The notes: generated from the letters alone by a model not told the origin. A DNA stretch of 64,000 bases from AG25 sp035517615 (GCA_035517615.1 DATIYM010000007.1:1-64000); one strand, 5' to 3'; counted from the stretch's first letter, positions 26,665 through 35,865 are shown. A program made the numbers and translations.

Positions 26665-26711
26665 CAGCGCTCCGCACGCCTTAAAATCCCGTGCGGCACA
26701 TGAAGGTGGTA

Positions 26712-26725
26712 TGAAGGCCCCGTGA
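26712..26725 (+). promoter_or_regulatory. TGAAG-N4-CKTNR site, copy 1
   Basis: TGAAGGCCCCGTGA, located between the last ATPase gene and the multihaem operon promoter. It differs from the copy at 59451-59464 by one base of fourteen. It may be an operator for the electron-transfer operon. Confidence 0.4.
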
Positions 26726-26729
26726 GGAG

Positions 26730-27368
26730 CTATTTCCCGTAAGGGAAATCCTGGGTCCGGAGCCGCTTCAACCGAAACCGCTCTTCCCGCTCGCGTTCGT
26801 CGAGCGTGCGCCGGACCTGCGCCATATCGCTGCGCAGCGCCGGGGCGACCCGCCGCTCGAGCGTATTCACCTGCCGTGAAGTCTGGGAGAGCGCGTCGCC
26901 AACCCGGCGGATCAGCATTTCTCTGGGGGCTGCGTCGAGCAGCAGTTCCGTGAGCCGTTCGAACGCGGTTGCCGCCTGGATCGCGGCTGCTCCGGTCAGA
27001 CCAGGCGCCGCTGCTCTTGCGGCAATCGTTCGACTCAGCGCCGGACGCCTGACGATTGTGGAAATCGGAATCCCCCAGATCGACCCCGGCTCGACGTCGA
27101 TCAGGACTTCCCGGGTGGGCCAGCTGAGCGAACGCAATCCCGCAAAGCCGCTCACCGCGAGTGCCGCCAGCAGACTCGGATAGGCGTCGAGCGTGGCCGC
27201 GTCGATTTGGGCACGTGCGTCGGCGGCGGGCCGGGCCAACCGGAACAGCTCCGCGACGAGCGCTTCGCGTTTGCGCCGCAGCAGGCCGACGCCCTTCCCG
27301 ACCTGTGCCAGGCGCCGGGCGGCGCGGATCAGGTTCATCCGGGTGGGAGCGAGGCGCGCGGAGCTCAT
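26730..27368 (-). CDS. atpD: V/A-type ATPase subunit D
   Basis: A 212-residue subunit D, the central rotor shaft of the V/A-type ATPase. The N-terminus PTRMNLIRAARRLAQVGKGVGLLRRKREAL is the family signature, followed by a long antiparallel coiled-coil, and the C-terminal helix ends in RLKRLRTQD. The length is normal. It starts with an ATGA overlap at the end of the B subunit gene and is the last gene of the nine-gene operon. The frame extends upstream, but the ATG at 27368 matches the family start. Confidence 0.93.
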   Translation of the reverse strand: MSSARLAPTRMNLIRAARRLAQVGKGVGLLRRKREALVAELFRLARPAADARAQIDAATLDAYPSLLAALAVSGFAGLRSLSWPTREVLIDVEPGSIWGIPISTIVRRPALSRTIAARAAAPGLTGAAAIQAATAFERLTELLLDAAPREMLIRRVGDALSQTSRQVNTLERRVAPALRSDMAQVRRTLDEREREERFRLKRLRTQDFPYGK

Positions 27369-28741
27369 TGTGATTTTTCCCGTCCCGACCAGGTCGCGTC
27401 GGAGATGCGGACGAGGTCCTCCCGCGGCATCCCTTCCAGCAGCCGCCACCCGGTCTCGATCGTCTCGACGATCGGCCGACGCGTGGTCCCCTGGTTCACG
27501 AACGCACGCTCGAATTGATCCGCAAAACCGAGGGCGCGGCGGTCCGCCGCGGATAGCCCCGCCTCGCCGACGATCGCCGCCATCGTGCGTGCTTCACGTC
27601 CGCGCGTGTACACGGCATACAACTGATCGGACCACTCGCGATGCTCGGGAACGGTTTTCCCCTGGCCGATACCGGCGTTCATCAGGCGCGAGAGCGAGGG
27701 CAGGACGTCGATCGGGGGGAACACCCCACGACGATGCAGCTCGCGCGACAACACGAGCTGGCCTTCCGTGATGTAGCCCGTGAGATCGGGAATGGGGTGC
27801 GTGATGTCGTCGTCCGGCATCGTCACGATCGGCAGTTGCGTGAGCGAGCCGGGCCGACCGGGAATGATGCCCGCGCGCTCGTAGATGCTCGCCAGGTCCG
27901 TGTACATGTAGCCCGGGTACCCGCGCCGCCCGGGGATCTCGTCCCGCGCGGTGGCGATCTCACGCAACGCCTCGCAGTAAGGGGTCATGTCGGCGATCAC
28001 GACGAGCACGTGCATCCCGGCATCGAACGCGAGGAACTCGGCTTGCGCGAGCGCGACGCGCGGGGCCAGAAGCCGCTCGATGGTGGGATCGCGCGTTTCA
28101 TTCAAGTAGAGCACGCTGCGCTCGCGGGCGCCGCTGCGCTCGAATCGCGTGAGGAACGCCTCGGTTTCGCGCGCCGTAATGCCGAGCCCCACGAAGATGA
28201 CGGCGAACGGCTCGTCACGCGGCGCGCGCGCGGTTTCGACGATCTGTGCCGCGAGATCGAGTCCTGGCAGTCCCGGCCCCGAGAAAATCGGGAGCTTCTG
28301 GCCGCGGACCAGCGTGTTCATGCCGTCGATGGCGGAGATGCCGGTTTCGATGAAATCGCGGGGCCGCGCGCGCCGCGTGGGGTTGAGCGGGGCGGCCCAA
28401 ATCGGGCGGATGGCTTCGCCCACGGGCGCGGGCAATCCATCGGCGGGCGCGCCCAAGCCGTTCAGGGTGCGACCGAGCAACTCGCGCCCGACGATGGCCG
28501 AGCCTACGTCGCCGGTGAGCGTCAACACGGCCCGTGATGGCGGCAGGCCGATCGTCTCCTCGAGCACTTGAATGACGCTCACGTCGTGCCCGGCGTCGAT
28601 CACCTGCCCGCGGCGGGCCGGCTCGCCCGCGGCCTCGATCGTCACCCATTCGCCGAGCGCCACGGTGGGGGTGCGCCGCACGTAGAGCAGCGGCCCGGTC
28701 GCCCGCTCGGCGCCGCGATACGTTCTCGCGACGGGAATCAT
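27365..28741 (-). CDS. atpB: V/A-type ATPase subunit B
   Basis: A 458-residue regulatory B subunit of the V/A-type ATPase head, alternating with A in the hexamer. Typical segments are GRTLNGLGAPADGLP, AISAIDGMNTLVRGQKLPIFSG, FVGLGITARETEAFLTRFERSGA, and DMTPYCEALREIATARDEIPGRRGYPGYMYTDLA. There is no intact catalytic P-loop, as expected for B. The start is the ATG at 28741 overlapping the A stop codon; residues read further upstream in the frame do not match the family. Nearby genes encode all other subunits, so the enzyme is complete. Confidence 0.95.
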   Translation of the reverse strand: MIPVARTYRGAERATGPLLYVRRTPTVALGEWVTIEAAGEPARRGQVIDAGHDVSVIQVLEETIGLPPSRAVLTLTGDVGSAIVGRELLGRTLNGLGAPADGLPAPVGEAIRPIWAAPLNPTRRARPRDFIETGISAIDGMNTLVRGQKLPIFSGPGLPGLDLAAQIVETARAPRDEPFAVIFVGLGITARETEAFLTRFERSGARERSVLYLNETRDPTIERLLAPRVALAQAEFLAFDAGMHVLVVIADMTPYCEALREIATARDEIPGRRGYPGYMYTDLASIYERAGIIPGRPGSLTQLPIVTMPDDDITHPIPDLTGYITEGQLVLSRELHRRGVFPPIDVLPSLSRLMNAGIGQGKTVPEHREWSDQLYAVYTRGREARTMAAIVGEAGLSAADRRALGFADQFERAFVNQGTTRRPIVETIETGWRLLEGMPREDLVRISDATWSGREKSQ

Positions 28742-30480
28742 GCGTGCGCCTCCGCGACACCTGACACCACGGATTGGGCGTGCGCGAGCGCGGCATCGAG
28801 CTCGGCGGGAGCGGCGCGCCGCGCCGCCGCCAGCGCGCGCTGCGCCGCGCCGAGGTCGATGCGTTCGATCGGCGCGCCACGCTCGAGCGCAGCCATTCCC
28901 GCCTGATACAGCGCCCAGGCGAGGCCCGCCATGCGATACGTCTTGGCGAGCGGCGAGTAGGCGTCGTTCGGGTCGTAGGCGCTCTGGCCCAGGACCGTTT
29001 CCCGAATTATCCGGGCCGCCTCGAGCAGCAGGCGATCGCGATCCTGCAGTGCCTCCGGTCCGATCAGGCTCGCAATCTCGCGCAGCTCGCGATCGCGCTG
29101 CATCAGCTCGAGCGTGCCGCGCCGGATCTCGGCCCAGTCGGGGCCCGCCGCCCGCGAGAACCACTCGCCCAGCCGCTCGGCGTGCAGGCTGTAGCTCGTC
29201 TCCCAATCGACCGCGGGAAACTGGCGCTGGTGCGCGAGGGCGGGGTCCAGGGCCCAGAGCGCGCCCGCGACGCGCAGGGACGCTTGCGTGACGGGCTCGG
29301 AGAAGTCACCACCCGGCGGTGAGATCGCACTGATCAACGTGACGGCACCCCTGCGCTCGGGCTTACCGATCGCCATCACGCGTCCGGCACGCTCGTAAAA
29401 TTTTCCCAGCCGGTTTCCGAGATAGGTCGGGTATCCTTCTTCTCCCGGCATTTCCTGGAGCCGCGCGCCGATTTCCCGGAGCGCTTCAGCCCAGCGCGAC
29501 AGGCTGTCAGCCATGACCGCCACACGATATCCCATGTCGCGGTAAAACTCGGCGATCGTGATGCCGACGTAGACGGACGCTTCCCGGGCGGCCACAGGCA
29601 TGTTCGAGGTGTTGACCACGAGTACGGTGCGATCGAGCAGCGAGCGCCCGGTGCGGGGATCGGTCAGGCGGGGAAACTCTTCGAGTACTTCGGCCATTTC
29701 GTTGCCCCGTTCGCCGCAGCCGATGTACACGATCACATCCGCGGCACCGTATTTCGCGAGCGACTGCTCGATGACCGTTTTGCCGGTACCGAAGCCGCCG
29801 GGAACCGCGACACTGCCGCCTTCAGCGACCGGAAACAAAAAGTCGAACACCCGCTGTCCGGTAATGAACGGCTCGTCGGCTCCGAGGCGCCGTGCGGACG
29901 GACGCGGCTCACGTACCGGCCACTCGTGAGCCAGCGACAGTCGCGTCCCGTCGGCCAGCTCGCCCACGACCTCGCTCACCGTGAACTCGCCCGCGGCAAG
30001 TTTCGCGATGGTGCCTCGCGTGCCAGCGGGGACCATCACGCGATGCTCGATCTGCCCTCGCTCGACGACCGTACCGAGGATGTCGCCGGGCTCGACACTC
30101 GCGCCCGCGGCGAGCGCCGGCGTGAAGCTCCAGCGCAGCGTGTCGTCGAGGGTCGGCGCGGTCACGCCGGGTGCGATGAAGTCTCCCGTCTGCTCCGCGA
30201 TGCGGCCGAGCGGCCGGCCCACGCCGTCGAGCACGCTGCCCAGGAGCCCGGGACCGAGCTTGAGCAGGAGCGGACGGCCGGTGGGCTCGACCGGTTCGCC
30301 GACCGCAAGGCCCGTCGTGTCCTCGTAGACCTGAATTGTCGCGCGGTCACCGGCCAGGCGAACCACTTCACCGAGCAGGCCGCCCGTGCCCACGCGCACC
30401 AACTCGTACAGCGCCGCGTCCCTGAGCGGGCTCGCTTCCGCCAGTGATCCCGAGACGCGGATGATTCGAGGGTCCGTCAT
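28738..30480 (-). CDS. atpA: V/A-type ATPase catalytic subunit A
   Basis: A 580-residue catalytic subunit. The Walker A motif is PGGFGTGKTV near residue 232, preceded by the family sequence RVFDFLFPVAEGGSVAVPG. YIGCGERGNEMAEVLEEFP carries the catalytic Glu, and the adenine-pocket and C-terminal helices follow. The non-homologous region typical of A subunits is present between residues 110 and 190. The ATG at 30480 overlaps the F stop codon by four bases. A-type enzymes can make or hydrolyse ATP; direction is not set by the sequence. Confidence 0.96.
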   Translation of the reverse strand: MTDPRIIRVSGSLAEASPLRDAALYELVRVGTGGLLGEVVRLAGDRATIQVYEDTTGLAVGEPVEPTGRPLLLKLGPGLLGSVLDGVGRPLGRIAEQTGDFIAPGVTAPTLDDTLRWSFTPALAAGASVEPGDILGTVVERGQIEHRVMVPAGTRGTIAKLAAGEFTVSEVVGELADGTRLSLAHEWPVREPRPSARRLGADEPFITGQRVFDFLFPVAEGGSVAVPGGFGTGKTVIEQSLAKYGAADVIVYIGCGERGNEMAEVLEEFPRLTDPRTGRSLLDRTVLVVNTSNMPVAAREASVYVGITIAEFYRDMGYRVAVMADSLSRWAEALREIGARLQEMPGEEGYPTYLGNRLGKFYERAGRVMAIGKPERRGAVTLISAISPPGGDFSEPVTQASLRVAGALWALDPALAHQRQFPAVDWETSYSLHAERLGEWFSRAAGPDWAEIRRGTLELMQRDRELREIASLIGPEALQDRDRLLLEAARIIRETVLGQSAYDPNDAYSPLAKTYRMAGLAWALYQAGMAALERGAPIERIDLGAAQRALAAARRAAPAELDAALAHAQSVVSGVAEAHA

Positions 30481-30806
30481 TTGAGTCTCACTCGATACCC
30501 GATCACCTGCCGGAGCAGCTCGATGATGTACGATTCCGCTGCTTCGGGACGCCGGGTCCATATCGGTCCGGGGAAGGGAACTACGAGCGGCAACGGCCGC
30601 CGGCCAAGCTGGCGGCGCACGTCTTCGGGGAGCGCGTCGTACATCGAGTCCTGCACGAGCACGACTCCTGTTTCCTTGTCGGTCATGAGCTCGCGCAACG
30701 CGGCCGCGCCCGATTCGTCGCTCGACGCGTCGACCGGCGCGAGACCAGCGAGCGAGAAGCCCGTGCCGACTTCAGGACGGCAGAGTACCCGTAGCGCGAG
30801 GGACAT
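30477..30806 (-). CDS. atpF: V/A-type ATPase subunit F
   Basis: A 109-residue Rossmann-like subunit F that binds the D shaft and regulates rotation. The chain shows VLCRPEVGTGFSLAGLAP, then a beta-strand and helix pattern with GVVLVQDSMYDALPED, and a C-terminal amphipathic helix YIIELLRQVIGYRVRLK. The size is normal. The ATG shares a base with the C-subunit stop codon and its stop overlaps the A start. Confidence 0.88.
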   Translation of the reverse strand: MSLALRVLCRPEVGTGFSLAGLAPVDASSDESGAAALRELMTDKETGVVLVQDSMYDALPEDVRRQLGRRPLPLVVPFPGPIWTRRPEAAESYIIELLRQVIGYRVRLK

Positions 30807-31816
30807 CAGGCGCTCGCCAATTGCGGGGGGACACGGTCGGTACCGGCTCCCAGGGCGACGGACCAGATGATGCGCTGCAGATCCATCGTCTGCGCCCGGA
30901 GGCGCTGGGCGTACAGCAGCACCGGAGCCGGGCCGAGCGGCTGCGTGCGCACGACATGTTTCAAGGCTTCGATCCGTGCATGCAGCGCCGCCGTTTCTAC
31001 CGAGGCGACATCGGCGCCGGCGCGCTCGAACACGCGGGCCAGACGAGTTCCAGCGAACGCCGCGGCCAGCATGATCCCCGCATCGCCGGCATTCCCGCGC
31101 TCAACGGCGCGCTCGAAATCCGCGATCGTGAGGCGAGCGCCGCCCGAGAGGAACGCGTCTCGCGGTATCATGTCGGACGTGTGCCCGGCGAGAGCGAGGG
31201 CCGTCACGGCGTTTTCGATGTCGATGGTTTCGGCGACGAACGCCTTGAGCAATTGCGTGCCGCGCGCGGCGCTCGTCGCGCGCGCGGCGAACGTGCGGTT
31301 GATCGCGAGCTCGAGCTGCAGCAGGTCGGGTAGGGCGGCGCGGGCCAGCGGAACGAGGGTCGGCGCGTAGGCGTTGTGCCACGCGGCGAGCAGCGCGGCG
31401 ACGCGCGCCGCAGTGGGTTGCGCCGCAAGCTCGCCGAGCGCGCGTTCCGGCAGCTCCGGGGTGGGCAGCAATCCCGCGAGCCGCGCCTCGGCCGGCGCGT
31501 GCTGTACGGCGCCGCGCAGTACCGCGCGGAGGCTGCGGCGGTCTTCGTCCTCGAAGAGGACGGCGAGCACGTTCGTTCTGCGGCCGCACCACCGCGCCAG
31601 CAGCCGCAACGCGGCTGCGCCGGAGCGGCGAATCGCGAGCTCCAGCGCTTCGGGCGTGGCCGCTCCCGGTTCGACCAGAAGTCCCTCGGACCCAAGCGCG
31701 TTCGCGAGCGCGCGCACATCCGGCTGTGCGGCGAGATCGACGAGCGCATTCCGATCGAGCAGGTGGGTGCCGAGCCCGCGCGCTCGCGCGTTCAAGTCCT
31801 CCCAACGCTTCGTCAT
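30806..31816 (-). CDS. atpC: V/A-type ATPase subunit C
   Basis: A 336-residue subunit of the AtpC/NtpC family (d-like), which caps the c-ring and receives the central shaft. Family features are the helical bundle and the pattern LLQLELAINRTFAARA followed by IDIENAVTALALAGH. The protein is Ala-rich and moderately diverged. It overlaps subunit E at its start (ATGA) and subunit F at its end. The position in the operon supports the call. Confidence 0.85.
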   Translation of the reverse strand: MTKRWEDLNARARGLGTHLLDRNALVDLAAQPDVRALANALGSEGLLVEPGAATPEALELAIRRSGAAALRLLARWCGRRTNVLAVLFEDEDRRSLRAVLRGAVQHAPAEARLAGLLPTPELPERALGELAAQPTAARVAALLAAWHNAYAPTLVPLARAALPDLLQLELAINRTFAARATSAARGTQLLKAFVAETIDIENAVTALALAGHTSDMIPRDAFLSGGARLTIADFERAVERGNAGDAGIMLAAAFAGTRLARVFERAGADVASVETAALHARIEALKHVVRTQPLGPAPVLLYAQRLRAQTMDLQRIIWSVALGAGTDRVPPQLASA

Positions 31817-32397
31817 GGATGTTCGAGCCGGGCGGCGAGCTCGACCTCGAGGCGAGGGCGAAGGCGGCCGAGCCGCCCCTCGAGCGTATTGTCCACTTCG
31901 ATCACCCCGTCGGCGCTCCGGACCCGAATGCCGGGACGTGAAGCCGGGTCGGCCTGCACTGTCACGTGCCGGCGCCGCGCCACGATGTCCTGAACCGCTG
32001 CCACGAGAGGCGACGGGCAGACGATCGTTGCCGCCGTTTCGTCGCCGAGGGCGTCCAGGGCTTCATTCACCTGCTGCGGCAGTGCGGCGCGGTACGCCGG
32101 GTCGTCGAGCATGGACACGAATTGCCCTCGGGCCGCGCCGAGGATGCGGTCGAGCACGCGGCGCCGCCCCTCGAGAACCGCGGCGCGGCCCGACAGGCGC
32201 GCCACTGAGAGCGCCGCTTCGGACTGCGCGCGAAGCTCCGCTTCTCGCACGCCGAGCGCGGCGGCTTGCCGCGCACGCGTCCGGTCATCCGCGGCGGTAG
32301 TGAGTCGCGCCGCTTCCGCGCGCGCCGCGGCGAGCAGCCCGTCGGCCTGCGCGGTGGCGTCCCGCTCGAGTCCCGCCAGCAGATGATCGAGGCTCAC
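31813..32397 (-). CDS. atpE: V/A-type ATPase subunit E
   Basis: A 194-residue peripheral-stalk subunit E. It has a long N-terminal helix rich in Ala, Arg and Glu, then a C-terminal alpha/beta domain with VDNTLEGRLGRLRPRLEVELAARLE, which corresponds to the family ending. The start is GTG at 32397, overlapping the K stop codon as GTGA; the frame open upstream is an antisense-like shadow of subunit K. It pairs with the small coiled-coil protein at 34504 to build the stator. Confidence 0.85.
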   Translation of the reverse strand: MSLDHLLAGLERDATAQADGLLAAARAEAARLTTAADDRTRARQAAALGVREAELRAQSEAALSVARLSGRAAVLEGRRRVLDRILGAARGQFVSMLDDPAYRAALPQQVNEALDALGDETAATIVCPSPLVAAVQDIVARRRHVTVQADPASRPGIRVRSADGVIEVDNTLEGRLGRLRPRLEVELAARLEHP

Positions 32398-32615
32398 ACG
32401 GTCTTGCCGAAGAGGATGAGCACGGCCACGACGAACCCGAGAATCACCATCGTTTCGGGAATGGCGATCATGAGCACCGCCGTCGTCGACAGCTCGGGCT
32501 TCTCGGCCATGCTCGCGGCGATCGCCGGGCCGATGCGGGACTGGGCCCACGCCGTCGCCAGTGCGGGAATCGCGACGGCGAGCGCGGCCGCGAGAACAGT
32601 GAACAGGGTGGTCAT
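32394..32615 (-). CDS. atpK: V/A-type ATPase membrane rotor subunit K (c)
   Basis: A 73-residue c-ring subunit with one helical hairpin. The first helix is TVLAAALAVAIPALATAWAQ, and the second carries the ion-binding Glu in IAIPETMVILGFVVAVLIL, followed by Thr. Two-helix K subunits are found in prokaryotic V/A-ATPases such as that of Thermus; eukaryotic and Enterococcus forms have four helices. The start at 32615 overlaps the I-subunit stop codon by four bases. Whether H+ or Na+ is carried is not decided by what can be seen. Confidence 0.88.
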   Translation of the reverse strand: MTTLFTVLAAALAVAIPALATAWAQSRIGPAIAASMAEKPELSTTAVLMIAIPETMVILGFVVAVLILFGKTV

Positions 32616-34507
32616 GCAGGCTCCTCTCTTCGTGTCCAATGTCCGAACGGCTCGTATCTGACGCCGCCCGGGCTGTAGAACTTTCCGAAGAACTCGACGT
32701 AATGGAGACGCAGCGCGTGAATCGTGGGACTGAACAGGGCGATGGCGAAATTCACGAGGTGAAACAGCAGCGCAAAGACGATCCCGACCGCGACGCTGCC
32801 GATCGCGCCCACCATTCGATTGGCCACCACCGCCAGCATCACCGACGCGACACCCAGGGCCATGATACGCGCGTAGCTCAGGATGTTGCCGACGGTAGAC
32901 AAGAGCTCGATCGGCGCGACGACGCCCTCGAGCACGATCAGTACGGGGAACGCGACGAGCAGTGCCACGACGACTGGCGTGAAGAATCCGTGCGGCAGGA
33001 CATCGACCGCGGCGAGCAGCGCGAGCACGATCAGGACGATCATCACGGCGGAGAGGCCCGAGCCCAGCGCCTTGCGGGGATGACGGTGAATGTTCGCGAC
33101 CGCGCCGAGCACGAGACCCAGCACTATGTGCACCGCCCCGAGCGCGACGGCCAGGAGGAGGAACGGGATGAGCGCTTCCTCGCGGCTGAACGCGAGCGGC
33201 CGGAGCCCGAAGACGCGTCGTCCCAGGTCGCCGAACAGCTCGCCATAGAGGAAGCCGGCGATGATCGAGAACAGGGCGCAGGGGCCGATGATTTCCGAGA
33301 CGTTGCGGAGCAGCGTTCCGGGTTTCGAGCGCGCGTGGAGCAGCAAGCCCAGCAGCGCCAGCGCGATTCCGTACCCCACGTCGCCGAGCATCAGGCCGAA
33401 GAACGCCGGAAAAAACACGGCGACAAAGGGCGTCGGATCGATGGTGCCGTATTGCGGCAGCGGCATGAGCCGGATGAGCGTCTCGAACGGGCGGAACAGG
33501 CGCGGATTCGACAGGACGACCGGCGCGTTGTCGGATTGCCAGTCCTCGCGTGACAGCTCGTCTACGACGACATCTTCGCCGAACGCGCTCGCGAGCCGCG
33601 ACTCGAGCGTCGCGCGCGCCGGTGCGGGCACGAAACCTTCGAGCACGAACGCGCGCGGGGTGAGCCCGGAGAACGGCAGCGCCTCGAGCTCCTTCAGGCG
33701 GTCGTTCAGCGCCAGCCGCGCGCGCCGCAGCGTCTCGCCGTGCAGCCGAGCGAGCGCGGCACGTTCCTGGCGCACGCGCTGTTCCTCCTCCGGCAGGTCG
33801 CCGAGCCGCTCGATCATGCGCGGAATGGCGTCGGTCAAGGACACGCCCCCGCCGCCGTACTGTTGCGGGACCGGGATTTCCTGGACCCGCGCCTCCGACA
33901 GCAGCCGCTCGACGCGCCCCGCCGCCTGTGCGGAGACGATGACGAGCACGGCGGTCTCGCCGGTGGGCAAGAGCTGCGAGAACAGCTGAAATTCCTCTCC
34001 GATGACGGACTTGAGACTCGTGCGCATGCGTTGAATCGCGTCCGTGTCTCCCGCCTTGAGCAGCACGTGATACGCGGTCGCGTTCGGAAGCCGCGCCTCA
34101 CTTTCGAGCAGACTCTGGAAGGCGGAGAAGAAGTGCTGGTACTTGAGAATCAGCGCGCGTTCTTCTTCGAGCCCGGCGGCTTGCAGCTTGAGGCGCTCGA
34201 CCGAGCGCCGCACCTGCCACGCCAACCGCACCCAACGCGCGAGCTCCGCCGTGGTGGCCGTGCCGGAGGGCATGCCGGCTCCGGGCTCGACACCGAGCTC
34301 AGCGAGCGCGCGTTCGATGTCCTCGAGCGCGTTGCGAAGGCGGTGGCGTTCCCGTTCCTGACGCGACGAGAGCTTGAGCGGCTCGAGCGGCTGGGCGACC
34401 GTCGGCGCGGCGAGGTGCAGGACTCCCAGGTCCTGGAGCACGCGCAGCACGTCGGGGAGTCGCTCCCTGGGCCCGAGAATCCGCACCTTCGTCATCGCGA
34501 TGATCAT
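32612..34507 (-). CDS. atpI: V/A-type ATPase subunit I (a)
   Basis: A 631-residue stator subunit. The soluble N-terminal half (to about 340) has long coiled helices. The membrane half has seven or eight helices starting with PFVAVFFPAFFGLMLGDVGYG, a family hallmark, and ending with LRLHYVEFFGKFYSPGG, another hallmark. It holds the ion channels facing the c-ring. The length is normal. It starts inside the stop codon of the small stalk gene. Confidence 0.94.
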   Translation of the reverse strand: MIIAMTKVRILGPRERLPDVLRVLQDLGVLHLAAPTVAQPLEPLKLSSRQERERHRLRNALEDIERALAELGVEPGAGMPSGTATTAELARWVRLAWQVRRSVERLKLQAAGLEEERALILKYQHFFSAFQSLLESEARLPNATAYHVLLKAGDTDAIQRMRTSLKSVIGEEFQLFSQLLPTGETAVLVIVSAQAAGRVERLLSEARVQEIPVPQQYGGGGVSLTDAIPRMIERLGDLPEEEQRVRQERAALARLHGETLRRARLALNDRLKELEALPFSGLTPRAFVLEGFVPAPARATLESRLASAFGEDVVVDELSREDWQSDNAPVVLSNPRLFRPFETLIRLMPLPQYGTIDPTPFVAVFFPAFFGLMLGDVGYGIALALLGLLLHARSKPGTLLRNVSEIIGPCALFSIIAGFLYGELFGDLGRRVFGLRPLAFSREEALIPFLLLAVALGAVHIVLGLVLGAVANIHRHPRKALGSGLSAVMIVLIVLALLAAVDVLPHGFFTPVVVALLVAFPVLIVLEGVVAPIELLSTVGNILSYARIMALGVASVMLAVVANRMVGAIGSVAVGIVFALLFHLVNFAIALFSPTIHALRLHYVEFFGKFYSPGGVRYEPFGHWTRREEPA

Positions 34508-34857
34508 GCGGGCTCCGCGACTCCGCCGATCACTCGGCGGACGACGTATCGGGCCAGCTCCGCGATCTGCGCGTCCGAGATCGAATCGAACCGGGCGGCT
34601 TCGGCTGCCCGAGCGGTTGCGAGCGCCGCTGCGCGCTGCGCCTGGTCCCGGGCGACGCGGTCGGACATCTCCCGCACCGCTCGATCGAGCTCCGCTCCAG
34701 TCGCGGCGTCATGCGCGGCTGCCTGCGCGCGGGCCTCCGCGACCATGCGCTCCGCCTCGAGGCGTGCCCGTGCGACCATCTGCTCGAGCCGCTCTTCCGT
34801 TGCGAGCAGTCGCGCGAGATCACCCTTGCCGTCTTGTGCAGGCACTCTGGTAGCCAT
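34504..34857 (-). CDS. V/A-type ATPase peripheral-stalk subunit G/H
   Basis: A 117-residue, strongly helical, Ala/Arg/Glu-rich protein that is probably the G (or AhaH) partner of subunit E. Two stretches of heptad-like pattern flank a central loop: LLATEERLEQMVARARLEAERM and then AARFDSISDAQIAELARYVVRRV. The ribosome binding site GGAGG is ahead of the ATG. First gene of the nine-gene operon G/H-I-K-E-C-F-A-B-D, which is close to the Thermus and other bacterial V/A-ATPase order. Low sequence conservation makes the exact family name uncertain. Confidence 0.8.
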   Translation of the reverse strand: MATRVPAQDGKGDLARLLATEERLEQMVARARLEAERMVAEARAQAAAHDAATGAELDRAVREMSDRVARDQAQRAAALATARAAEAARFDSISDAQIAELARYVVRRVIGGVAEPA

Positions 34858-34919
34858 CAGTCCCTTGTCCTCCGGGTACAGTCTCGCCCGTGGCGGATCG
34901 GGACAACGTGAAGAGTGTG

Positions 34920-34933
34920 CAAAGATTTCTTCA
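34920..34933 (-). promoter_or_regulatory. TGAAG-N4-CKTNR site, copy 2
   Basis: On the minus strand this reads TGAAGAAATCTTTG. It lies between the divergent V/A-ATPase operon (start 34857) and the gene at 35002. The surrounding 20 bases match copy 3 at the hydrogenase promoter in 16 positions, a far longer match than the core. Confidence 0.45.
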
Positions 34934-35001
34934 CAGCGATTTCGGCCTGCGGTTCATGCACCTCGATTTTCTTAGGAGCAGCACGAGGAGGGACAGGCTT
35001 C

Positions 35002-35709
35002 GTGAACGCGACCACGAAACAGCTCGGCCGCTGGGTAGGAGCGGGAATCGCGCTTCCGGCCGCGGGGTATGCGGCGATGATCGCCGCCGCCCGGCTCGGG
35101 TACGGCCATCCCGCGGTTGCTCGCGCCGCCGAAGCAGACCCGTTGCTCGATGGATTCATGCCCCAGTACGACATCGTCGAACGGCACCACATCCGGGTCC
35201 ACGCGCCGGCAGAGATTACCCTCGCTGCCGCGGCCAACGGCGTGAATCTCGACGAGTCGCCGCTGATCCGCGCGGTGTTCCGACTGCGCGAGCTGATGCT
35301 CGGCAGCACACCGGATCGGACGGCGCGCCCGCGGGGCCTCGTGTCTTTCGTTCAGTCGCTGGGTTGGAGACGCCTGGCGGAGCGGCCCGGGAGAGAAATC
35401 GTATTCGGCGCCGTCACGCAGCCCTGGCAAGCCGATGTGGTGTTCCGGCCCGTCGACCCTGACGCGTTTGCCGCATTCCGGGATCCTGGGTTCGTGAAGA
35501 TCGCGTGGACACTGCGCGCCGATCCGATTACGGCGCGTGACTCCATTTTCCGTACCGAGACGCGTGCGGTCGCAACCGATGAGCACGCACGGACGCGGTT
35601 TCGTCGCTACTGGTCATTGGTCTCGCCGGGAATCGTATCGATCCGGTGGCTCTTGCTCCGGCCGCTGAAGCGTGAAGCCGAGCGCCGCGCCCGCCGCGAA
35701 TCCGAGTAA
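35002..35709 (+). CDS. Hypothetical protein with N-terminal membrane segment
   Basis: A 235-residue protein I do not recognise. A hydrophobic stretch AGIALPAAGYAAMIAAARLG near residues 14-33 may be a signal anchor. The rest is soluble-looking, and a region starting with DIVERHHIRVHAPAEITLAA resembles the edge strands of SRPBCC (START-like) proteins, which bind small hydrophobic ligands. That likeness is weak. GTG at 35002 is chosen because GAGGAGG sits ten bases upstream; an earlier in-frame ATG at 34915 would include the promoter region. The C-terminus is rich in Arg and Glu. Divergent from the ATPase operon. Confidence 0.6.
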   Translation: MNATTKQLGRWVGAGIALPAAGYAAMIAAARLGYGHPAVARAAEADPLLDGFMPQYDIVERHHIRVHAPAEITLAAAANGVNLDESPLIRAVFRLRELMLGSTPDRTARPRGLVSFVQSLGWRRLAERPGREIVFGAVTQPWQADVVFRPVDPDAFAAFRDPGFVKIAWTLRADPITARDSIFRTETRAVATDEHARTRFRRYWSLVSPGIVSIRWLLLRPLKREAERRARRESE

Positions 35710-35772
35710 ACACTCTCTTGCCCGATTCCGAAAGTTGAGTTTCTATTGGTCCCCGTGAGCGCCGGTACGCGA

Positions 35773-35865
35773 ATGACAATCGGCAAGCTCGTGCTGGCCT
35801 GTCTCATCTGTTTCGCGATTTTCGGAGCGCTTGCGGCGCTGGTCGTGCATTTTCGCAATCGTTGA
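35773..35865 (+). CDS. Possible 30-residue single-pass membrane peptide
   Basis: A short open frame coding for 30 residues, of which LVLACLICFAIFGALAALVV form one hydrophobic helix and HFRNR a positive end. It lies 63 bases after one gene and 25 bases before the next, both on this strand. A GTG at 35755 would add six residues. No clear ribosome binding site is present. The hydrophobic pattern fits a true small membrane protein, but the case is unproven. Confidence 0.35.
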   Translation: MTIGKLVLACLICFAIFGALAALVVHFRNR

